A DNA stretch of 20,838 bases from the NCBI GenBank assembly GCA_036734545.1, contig DAIMYJ010000053.1, positions 1-20,838 on the forward strand. Direction: 5' to 3'. Positions 1-6,118 of this stretch are shown in pieces (within the stretch, counting starts at the first letter, position 1; every line of letters begins with the position of its first letter). The position numbers and the translations under genes were made by a program. The stretch comes from UBA7236 sp036734545. Lineage in GTDB: Bacteria; Bacteroidota; Bacteroidia; Chitinophagales; BACL12. The notes below the pieces were generated by a model. The model had not been told where the DNA came from. It searched no databases and saw only the letters and a list, made by a program, of their open reading frames with translations.

Positions 1-3
1 CCC

Positions 4-45
4 ACTCTCCACTCACCACTCACCACTCACCACTCACCACTCACC
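4..45. repeat. Heptamer tandem repeat (ACTCACC)x6
   Basis: ACTC recurs at 4, 11, 18, 25, 32 and 39, exactly every 7 bases. There are six units; five are ACTCACC and the first is ACTCTCC. On the minus strand the unit reads GGTGAGT. The TGA stop of the minus-strand GH13 gene (41-43) lies in the last unit, so the array begins at the gene's stop codon and runs downstream of it. The array may continue to the left of the window. The same unit recurs at 11615-11652. Confidence 0.95.
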
Positions 46-1369
46 TAACAAGCACCTTCACTTCCCAGGGCATCAGGCTCATTTTGGCGTTGGCTTTTAC
101 TTTGGTTTTTTTGCCGTTCATGGCGTTCACGTATTTGCCCGGTTCGTTGCTGAAGTAGATCTGCTTCATGTCCTCGCTGAGATTGGCTACGACCATTACC
201 TTGTTATCGCCTTTTTCGCGTACGAAGATGTAAATGTCTTTATCCTCGCAGGCTACACGGCGATAGGAACCTCCGTGCTCACCGTTCCAGAGTGCGGGAT
301 TTTCGGTTTTGATCTCGATGAGTTTGGTATAGAAAGGTGTGAACTGTTTGTCGTCCACCCATTGAATGCTGTCTTTGTCAAAGAATTTCAGTCGGCGGTC
401 GAGGCCTACTTCCTGTCCGCTGTACATCAGCAGCATGCCGGGTAAGGTAGCAGATACGGTGGCAAATGCGCGTGCGCCTTCGCCCATGCGTTCGAATTCC
501 GTACCGTTCCAGCTGTTCTCATCGTGGTTGCTGGTGAAGTTCATGTACATGGCCACATTCGGATAGGCCGCGATATCTTTCATGATGAGGCTGTCGAGGT
601 GGTCGATCGTGCCTTTGCGCTGAGCGATCTTGTTCATGGCATGGTGGCGGTCCCAGCCGTACACCATATTGAAACCATCCTTGATGAATTGCGGTCCTTC
701 CGCTTCGGCGAGGAGGAAGAGTTCCGGCTCGATCTCGCGCATTTCGTTGAAGGCATATTGCCAGAAAGCATCCGGCACCATCATGGCTACGTCGCAGCGG
801 AAGCCGTCGATGTTGCCTTCCTTTACCCAGTAAGCCATTTCATGGATCATGGCCTTGCGCAGGTTCATATTATCGTAGTTCAGGTCTGCCACATCGGTCC
901 AGTCGGCCACCGGCGGAATGATCTTGCCGTTCTTATCGGTCGTATAATATTCCGGATGGTCGGTGATCCATTCGTGGTCCCAGCTGGTGTGATTGGCCAC
1001 CCAGTCGAGGATCACATACATGCCGTTCTTATGTGCTTCATCCACCAGTTTTTTAAAATCTTTCATGGATCCGAATTCCGGATTGGCGGAGGTGTAATCC
1101 TGAATGGAATAATAACTGCCCAAAGAACCTTTGCGGTTAAGTTCACCGATTGGTTGCACAGGCATCAGCCAGAGAATGTCGACACCCATTTCCTTCAGTC
1201 GCGGAATATGTGTGGTGAAGGCGTTGAAGGTGCCTTCTTTGGTGTACTGGCGGATATTCACTTCGTAGATCACCGCATTTTTACTCCACTCGGGAGCGGC
1301 GATCTGCGCAGAAGCATTCGTAATTACACATACGGTGATCAGGGATACAAGAAGATGATTCAGTTTCAT
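41..1369 (-). CDS. Exported GH13 alpha-amylase family glycosidase
   Basis: Hydrolyses alpha-1,4 glucans or maltooligosaccharides, probably in the periplasm. The protein is 442 aa from the chosen start. A Sec signal peptide (MKLNHLLVSLITVCVITNASA, cut before Q) has no lipobox and there is no T9SS tail. The GH13 barrel motifs are present: region I DWVANHTS near residue 122, nucleophile Asp193 in GFRCDVA, acid/base Glu222 in LLAEAE, and the transition-state Asp283 in TSNHDEN. An all-beta C-terminal domain follows. The frame is open up to 1402, but ATG 1369 puts the signal peptide at the N terminus and leaves 19 bp after the upstream GH13 gene, so the two form an operon. The stop codon lies inside a heptamer array. 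The subfamily and exact product (amylase, maltogenic amylase or cyclodextrinase) cannot be settled by eye. Confidence 0.93.
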   Translation of the reverse strand: MKLNHLLVSLITVCVITNASAQIAAPEWSKNAVIYEVNIRQYTKEGTFNAFTTHIPRLKEMGVDILWLMPVQPIGELNRKGSLGSYYSIQDYTSANPEFGSMKDFKKLVDEAHKNGMYVILDWVANHTSWDHEWITDHPEYYTTDKNGKIIPPVADWTDVADLNYDNMNLRKAMIHEMAYWVKEGNIDGFRCDVAMMVPDAFWQYAFNEMREIEPELFLLAEAEGPQFIKDGFNMVYGWDRHHAMNKIAQRKGTIDHLDSLIMKDIAAYPNVAMYMNFTSNHDENSWNGTEFERMGEGARAFATVSATLPGMLLMYSGQEVGLDRRLKFFDKDSIQWVDDKQFTPFYTKLIEIKTENPALWNGEHGGSYRRVACEDKDIYIFVREKGDNKVMVVANLSEDMKQIYFSNEPGKYVNAMNGKKTKVKANAKMSLMPWEVKVLVR

Positions 1370-1388
1370 ACTTAAATGGAAATATAGA

Positions 1389-3830
1389 TTATCGGGCATC
1401 AAAAGTAATTATTTCGAAGCAATTGCCTTCCGCTTTGGAAACGGTGAGCACGCCGTTCTCCACGCTAACCGTGCTGCCGAATTGCGCTTTGGGCTCCAGG
1501 TTGGAAAGGGTTTCCGGCAGCGTAATGCGGAGCTCCATGGGGCTGCTGCCTTTATGGAATACGGTGAGCACATGATCGTTAAAATAGTTACGCAGGTAAG
1601 CATAATCCAGTGCGCTGCCATTGCTGACGGGCGTCTCTATGAGATCGCCGTACAGCAGTGCCATATGCGTGCTTCTCAGACGCGTAAGCTGTTGAACGGT
1701 TTGTTGCACGGAAAGTTCCTGCGGCGATAATCCTTTAAAACGCATCATGCGTCGGTTGTCGGGATCGTTGGCGCCGGGCATGCCGATCTCATCGCCGTAA
1801 TAGATGATGGGGATACCGGGAACGGTCATGTTAAAGGCGTGCAGCATTTTCAGGCGTGCATAGCCCACCGGATCGGTGACCTCTATCTTGCGGTTCCAGC
1901 CGGCTTCCTTGTCGTTCTCATCCCATTTGAGGTCGCCGCTGGCGTACGAAATGAAACGGGCCATATCGTGGTTGCCGGTGAGGTTGCCCATCACATGATG
2001 CCAGCCGTAATAGTCGAAGGTTTCATGCAGGGAGGCGGAGAGCCGTGAGAAAGGCAGGTCGGCCGTAGCGAAAACGGAACGCGCATCGAAATACATATTG
2101 AAATCGAACTGCGCATCCAGCAAACCGCTGCCCAGGTAACTGCCGATGAGCTCGCGGGAGCCGAATGTTTCACCGATCTGATAAATGGGTTTGTTCTGCG
2201 GAACCGACACTTCTGTTTTGATCTTGTAGGTGAGCAGTCGCCAGAACTCCGTTTCTATATGCTTGGTGGCATCATGCCGGAAGCCGTCGATACCGAAGTT
2301 GGTGAGCCAGTACATGGCGCTGTCGGCACACGCTTCTGCCACTTGCGGTTGTGCGTGATCGAAGCTGGGCATATAGGGTTCGAACCAGGTGGTGAGCCGC
2401 TGTTCGTCCCAGAGGCGCAGGTTCTTTCGGCCGTCGGGCAGGTCGAGTGGTGAGAACCATTCGGGGTGTGCGGCCCATAAGGGGTGTTCTGCGTGGATGT
2501 GGTTGGCTACGTAGTCGAGGAACACGTTCATGTTTTGCGCATGCATGTCTTCCACGAGTGTTTTGAATTCGGTGTTGCTGCCGAAGCGCACATCCACCTT
2601 GCTAAGGGAAATAGGCCAGTAGCCATGATAGCCGCTGAACCAGCGGTGCGGTTCGGGAAATTCCTGATAGGCGCCCATGGGATTTTGAAACACCGGCGAT
2701 ATCCAGAGGGCATTTACGCCGAGTTGTTCGAAGTAGCCTTCCTCAAGTTTTTGCTGAATACCGGCGAGATCGCCGCCCATATAATTGGCCTGCGGTGCCA
2801 CGCGGTTGTCTTTTACGGGCTGGTCGTTCTTTTTATTGCCGTTGTTGAAGCGGTCTACCATCAGGAAATACATGATGGAGCGCTGGAAGTCATCGCGTTT
2901 GAGTGTTGCCGCATCGGTGACCACGCGACCGTTTTCAATGGGTATGAGCAGGTCGTTGGTATACCGGCCGTTCACGACGGCGTAGATGCGCAGATGGGTG
3001 CGGCCGGCATTGGCTGCTTCCTGTGGGATGATGATCTGCCAGTGCGGATGTTCGATAAGTGTTTCTTCGTTGAGTCGCCTACCGGTGTCTACCTGCACGC
3101 GTGTGTTTTCCCAGAGGGCGATCACTTCGGCCTGGCGGTGGTCGAAATTGAATTGAATATTTACGGAGCGGTAGGTGTTGCCGTTATAGCTGGCGGAGTC
3201 GAGCCAGGCGGGGGTGATGTAGGGTAGTGGTGTGTTGTTGCGTGCGCCAACTTCGAGGAGGCTGTTGTATCCGCCGATGCCATTCTCTACCTGCACGGGA
3301 TTATTCGGATCGAGGAACCAGTTGCCGTCGGCGACGATCTGATATTGATAACGTCCGGGATTGAGGGTGAGGGTGGTTTGCCAGACGCCGTTGATGTTTT
3401 GCATGAACAGGATGTTGGGATTCCAGTTGGTGAGGTCGCCTACAACGGATACCTGTTGATAGATCTTATCGCCGGGATCAAAGGTGAAGACGATGTCTTC
3501 CTTGCGGGTGCGTTTGAGCAGGAGAGTATGTTCGGCGGTGCGTGTGCTAATATTCAGTGTGCTCAGCGCGGGCATGGGGATGCCGGTGCGGATGAGGCGC
3601 AGGGTGTCTTTGGTTTTATTCAGTTTGCATTTAAAGGCTGCGCCGGCGTCAGCTTCGGTGACGATACCGGGTTCCAGAAAATGATCGCGTAATACTACTA
3701 TAGTAGTATCGCCCTCCACCGTTACCGGCTGCATATATCCGAAGGTTTCCGACTGAGCGGACAAATAAGTAGAACTCAGTAAAACCACCCCCAAAGCAAC
3801 CCAGCGGCTGATCACATAAAATGCATGCAT
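1389..3830 (-). CDS. Exported GH13 glycosidase with N-terminal CBM48-like domain
   Basis: A neopullulanase/cyclomaltodextrinase-like alpha-glucan hydrolase of 813 aa. A Sec signal peptide ends near residue 25 (LSA-Q). A beta-rich N-terminal stretch is followed at about 115-195 by a glycogen-binding E-set domain (GDLTNWNPN, then YQYQIVADGNW), of the CBM48/AMPK type. A further linker or beta domain reaches about 310, and the GH13 barrel begins near 313. Catalytic residues seen: Asp520 in GFRHDATKH, Glu554 in QIGETFG, Asp622 in GNHDMARF; region I is DYVANH near 439. With no T9SS tail it is probably periplasmic. It is the first gene of a two-gene operon with the GH13 gene downstream. A TACTTTTG box lies just upstream, next to the assembly gap. 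The domain order resembles SusA-type neopullulanases, but no SusCD genes are visible. Confidence 0.92.
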   Translation of the reverse strand: MHAFYVISRWVALGVVLLSSTYLSAQSETFGYMQPVTVEGDTTIVVLRDHFLEPGIVTEADAGAAFKCKLNKTKDTLRLIRTGIPMPALSTLNISTRTAEHTLLLKRTRKEDIVFTFDPGDKIYQQVSVVGDLTNWNPNILFMQNINGVWQTTLTLNPGRYQYQIVADGNWFLDPNNPVQVENGIGGYNSLLEVGARNNTPLPYITPAWLDSASYNGNTYRSVNIQFNFDHRQAEVIALWENTRVQVDTGRRLNEETLIEHPHWQIIIPQEAANAGRTHLRIYAVVNGRYTNDLLIPIENGRVVTDAATLKRDDFQRSIMYFLMVDRFNNGNKKNDQPVKDNRVAPQANYMGGDLAGIQQKLEEGYFEQLGVNALWISPVFQNPMGAYQEFPEPHRWFSGYHGYWPISLSKVDVRFGSNTEFKTLVEDMHAQNMNVFLDYVANHIHAEHPLWAAHPEWFSPLDLPDGRKNLRLWDEQRLTTWFEPYMPSFDHAQPQVAEACADSAMYWLTNFGIDGFRHDATKHIETEFWRLLTYKIKTEVSVPQNKPIYQIGETFGSRELIGSYLGSGLLDAQFDFNMYFDARSVFATADLPFSRLSASLHETFDYYGWHHVMGNLTGNHDMARFISYASGDLKWDENDKEAGWNRKIEVTDPVGYARLKMLHAFNMTVPGIPIIYYGDEIGMPGANDPDNRRMMRFKGLSPQELSVQQTVQQLTRLRSTHMALLYGDLIETPVSNGSALDYAYLRNYFNDHVLTVFHKGSSPMELRITLPETLSNLEPKAQFGSTVSVENGVLTVSKAEGNCFEIITFDAR

Positions 3831-3847
3831 AGAAACAGATTATAGGA

Positions 3848-3855
3848 CAAAAGTA
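3848..3855 (-). promoter_or_regulatory. Candidate promoter -7 box for the GH13 pair
   Basis: The minus strand reads TACTTTTG, an exact match to the Bacteroidota -7 consensus TAnnTTTG. It lies 17 bases upstream of the ATG at 3830. The matching -33 TTG element would fall around 3873-3881, which is the edge of the N run, so it cannot be seen. Confidence 0.4.
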
Positions 3856-3877
3856 GTGTTATTGGGAGGATGTGGGA

Positions 3878-3977
3878 NNNNNNNNNNNNNNNNNNNNNNN
3901 NNNNNNNNNNNNNNNNNNNNNNNNNNNNNNNNNNNNNNNNNNNNNNNNNNNNNNNNNNNNNNNNNNNNNNNNNNNNN
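3878..3977. other. Assembly gap (100 Ns)
   Basis: Exactly 100 Ns. This is a conventional placeholder length, so the true distance is unknown. The gap separates the GH13 operon promoter from the 3' flank of the GxxExxY gene. The right flank runs within 27 bases into an inverted repeat, which suggests the assembly broke on repetitive DNA. Real genes or elements may be missing here. Confidence 0.98.
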
Positions 3978-4003
3978 ATGGTATCATCAAGAGGCGTCAT
4001 TTA

Positions 4004-4035
4004 GCCACGAGGGCGCGAGGGCGCAAGGGTAGCAC
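4004..4035 (+). repeat. Left arm of a 32-bp inverted repeat around the GxxExxY gene
   Basis: The arm starts GCCACGAGGGCGCGAGGG and ends AGGGTAGCAC. It matches the reverse complement of 4461-4492 at 30 of 32 positions; the two mismatches are near the outer end. It lies 6 bases downstream of the gene's stop codon. The arm also holds a short internal reiteration (GAGGGCGC twice). Confidence 0.92.
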
Positions 4036-4041
4036 GAAGAA

Positions 4042-4440
4042 TTAAAGTTTGTAGCGGCGAATTCCGCTCTTCATTAGCGGAACATGAAAATTCAGCAGGT
4101 AGCCTAAATGCGCACCGGTGAGTCTCAAATAACTTAAGACTTGTGCTTCCCATACAGGATTTACAACCTCAACAGCCTTTACCTCTATGATAACTTTTTC
4201 ATTGATCAGAAGGTCGAGTCGAAGACCTTCCTCAAACTCCAGGTCCTTGTATCTTAACGGAATTCTGACCTGCCGGGCAACATGTAAGCCACAGGCTTTG
4301 AGCTCATATTCAAGACAAGACTCGTAAATTTTTTCCAGTAAACCGGGGCCAAGATTTTTATGCACGATTATGGCTGATCGCACCACCAGGTTTCCTATTC
4401 TTTCTTCCTCATCGCTCAACGGTGCAAAAACACTTTCCAT
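4042..4440 (-). CDS. GxxExxY family protein, PD-(D/E)XK-like
   Basis: A 132-aa protein carrying the family's name motif, GLLEKIY (Gly33, Glu36, Tyr39). A nuclease-like core follows: Asp76 in GLRLDLLINEK and Glu86-x-Lys88 in VIIEVKAVE, the D...ExK pattern of the PD-(D/E)XK superfamily. The cellular role of the family is not established. The open frame runs up to 4494, but its first 18 codons come largely from the inverted-repeat arm. ATG 4440 (MESVFAPLSDEEERIG) gives the usual family N terminus, so I chose it. The gene is bracketed by a 32-bp inverted repeat and unrelated to its sugar-metabolism neighbours, which suggests insertion as a small cargo unit. No transposase is seen. The 100-N gap lies on its 3' side. 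Confidence 0.85.
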   Translation of the reverse strand: MESVFAPLSDEEERIGNLVVRSAIIVHKNLGPGLLEKIYESCLEYELKACGLHVARQVRIPLRYKDLEFEEGLRLDLLINEKVIIEVKAVEVVNPVWEAQVLSYLRLTGAHLGYLLNFHVPLMKSGIRRYKL

Positions 4441-4460
4441 ACAAAATAGATTTGATCCTT

Positions 4461-4492
4461 GTGCTACCCTTGCGCCCTCGCGCCATAGTGGC
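4461..4492 (-). repeat. Right arm of the 32-bp inverted repeat
   Basis: The reverse complement reads GCCACTATGGCGCGAGGG and ends AGGGTAGCAC. It pairs with 4004-4035 at 30 of 32 positions. It lies 20 bases upstream of the chosen GxxExxY start, so the two arms enclose the gene tightly. The long-frame start of that gene (ATG 4494) lies against this arm. Confidence 0.92.
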
Positions 4493-4620
4493 AAATGGTA
4501 AATCTAATACCAAGAAGATTATTCATGGCTCTGTATCCCGCTCCTGAAAGATTGCATTTTATAAAGCGCCTTAAGGGCAATACAATAACCGCTTACAAAG
4601 TTGATTGAGGTTTGTAATGT

Positions 4621-4644
4621 CCTTCCCGCCTCCCCGCCTTCCCG
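4621..4644. repeat. Octamer repeat, G-rich on the minus strand
   Basis: Three octamers, CCTTCCCG, CCTCCCCG and CCTTCCCG, lie 14 bases beyond the esterase stop codon. On the minus strand this gives closely spaced G runs (GGG, GG, GGGG, GG, GGG, GG), preceded by a run of eight T. It could act on the 3' end of the esterase transcript, but no stem is evident. Confidence 0.7.
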
Positions 4645-4657
4645 GCAAAAAAAATCA

Positions 4658-6034
4658 TCACTGCACAACAAACTTCAACACCCCATACTCCCCATCAACA
4701 TCAAACAACGCGATATAGGTGCCGGGTGTGAGTTGGTTGCAGTTGAAGGTGCCGGTGAATTGTGGTGACTCCTGTATGCGCTGGCCCATGGTGTTGAAAA
4801 TGTTGAGCCTTATGGGTTTGTCCGTTGTTGACAGTAACTGCTGTGCAGTAGAATCATACCTGACCAATAGTGCAGATGACAGATGCTGCACATCAGTCGG
4901 CATCTGACCTTCAAAGAGCCAGAGGAGGGCGTCATCGAGCTCGCGTTTCCAGAACCATTCGCTGTGTGCGCCGTCGGTGCGGATGACGGAGAGGTATTCA
5001 TCGCTGGTGAAACCCACCGCGCTCATATCACTGATGATGCTTTCGATATCCGGCACCATGTCCACATCCTCATACAAACCCGCCGTAAAGTAGATCTTCG
5101 AGTTCAATGTTTTTTCAAATGCCTGCGTGAAAATATTCACGGAATCATCAAACCAGAAACTCGGCGAAAAAATAAATGCCTTGCCAAACACCGAATCATA
5201 CTCCAGCGCCATATAATACGATATCAATCCCCCCAAACTACTCCCGCCGATCACCGTATGCTCGCGATCCGGCAATGTGCGGTAATGCGCATCGATATAA
5301 GGCTTCAGCGTTTCAACCACAAATGCTGCATATGCCTCACCCTCACCACCGCCATACGTGTCATGCTCCCACGGACTGTATTCATCAATGCGATACATCT
5401 CACCATTGGCAACACCCACCACGATCGCTTTTGTGTGTCCGCCGGCGATCATTGTTTCCATCGTGCCATCGGCATCCCATTCGCCCGCAAAACTGCTCGC
5501 ATTGTCGAACACATTTTGCCCGTCATGCATATACACGACCGGATAATCAAATGAAGTTGTATAATAATCAGGCGGTAAATAGATCCATATCCTGCGCGTT
5601 CTGTCCACCTGCGGCATATAAAAATTATGATCCAGCTCGAACACATTCCCGCTGATGGTATGACTGCCATTCGTATCATCCCAGTCGGCTATGGTGTATG
5701 TTTTTTCCGTGCCGTCGACCATGATCTCCATACGATTCGGCAAAAAGCCGCCATCCGCCTGCGTTTCTACTGTCGCCCAGCTGCCGCGTGTAAATTTGAA
5801 TTCGAACGTGTCGCCTTCAACACCGCTGAAAGAGATCACCAGATCATCGCCTTCGGCCGTAAGCATATAATTGGTATCCCGGGGTGCCCAGCCGTTAAAA
5901 TCACCGGCCATGAAAACCGTGTCCAGTACCGGTGTGAAATACTGCGGCACCGCCGTAACCCGAAAGGTCATTTGTGGAAGTGCAACCTTAAACAGAAACA
6001 GCAGGGAGAGCAGAAGTGCCATGCGTATTCCCAT
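4658..6034 (-). CDS. Secreted esterase with starch-binding-like domain and T9SS tail
   Basis: A three-part exported protein of 458 aa. After a signal peptide (hydrophobic ALLLSLLFLFKVALP) comes an E-set/starch-binding-like domain (AGDFNGWAPRD near residue 43, then FEFKFTRGSW). Next is an alpha/beta-hydrolase of the esterase D/IroE-like family (about 140-375), with MHDGQNVFD near 170, nucleophile Ser266 in GGSSLGG and candidate catalytic His357 in TDGAHSEWFW. The last about 55 residues (LNIFNTMGQRI to LKFVVQ) look like a T9SS type A sorting domain. The frame is open to ATG 6076; ATG 6034 or 6022 puts the signal peptide first, and I chose 6034. It is divergent from the secreted amylase. I infer action on an ester linked to alpha-glucan, or binding to glucan while cleaving another ester; the real substrate is unknown. 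Confidence 0.85.
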   Translation of the reverse strand: MGIRMALLLSLLFLFKVALPQMTFRVTAVPQYFTPVLDTVFMAGDFNGWAPRDTNYMLTAEGDDLVISFSGVEGDTFEFKFTRGSWATVETQADGGFLPNRMEIMVDGTEKTYTIADWDDTNGSHTISGNVFELDHNFYMPQVDRTRRIWIYLPPDYYTTSFDYPVVYMHDGQNVFDNASSFAGEWDADGTMETMIAGGHTKAIVVGVANGEMYRIDEYSPWEHDTYGGGEGEAYAAFVVETLKPYIDAHYRTLPDREHTVIGGSSLGGLISYYMALEYDSVFGKAFIFSPSFWFDDSVNIFTQAFEKTLNSKIYFTAGLYEDVDMVPDIESIISDMSAVGFTSDEYLSVIRTDGAHSEWFWKRELDDALLWLFEGQMPTDVQHLSSALLVRYDSTAQQLLSTTDKPIRLNIFNTMGQRIQESPQFTGTFNCNQLTPGTYIALFDVDGEYGVLKFVVQ

Positions 6035-6083
6035 GACCGTATCAAACCTTACCCCATTAAACGGTATTGAAGCCATGAATAGG

Positions 6084-6091
6084 TATTTTTG
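6084..6091 (+). promoter_or_regulatory. Candidate promoter -7 box for amylase-gapN
   Basis: TATTTTTG matches TAnnTTTG exactly and lies 27 bases before the amylase ATG at 6119. A TTG at 6067-6069 is only 14 bases upstream, shorter than the usual 17-23, so the -33 element is uncertain. A near-match on the other strand (TAATTTTA, 6102-6109) may serve the esterase. The two promoters would face each other in the same about 40 bp. Confidence 0.4.
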
Positions 6092-6118
6092 TCGTCCGAT
6101 CTAAAATTACATATTCTG

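Noticed and set aside
524..1375. Long open frame on the plus strand (283 codons)
   Set aside because: It lies antisense to the GH13 gene, whose catalytic motifs are intact. The antisense product is rich in His/Val/Ile with no recognisable domain, as expected of a mirror frame in this codon use.
2484..3227. Plus-strand open frame of 247 codons
   Set aside because: It is antisense to the larger GH13 gene and has no family features; a shadow of the real coding strand.
4441..4494. 18-codon N-terminal extension of the GxxExxY gene
   Set aside because: These codons are largely read from the inverted-repeat arm; homologues start at about MESVFAP, so ATG 4440 is a better start.
6089..6118. TTG start for the secreted amylase
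   Set aside because: It would place ten polar residues before the signal peptide and overlaps the -7 promoter box; ATG 6119 is better.
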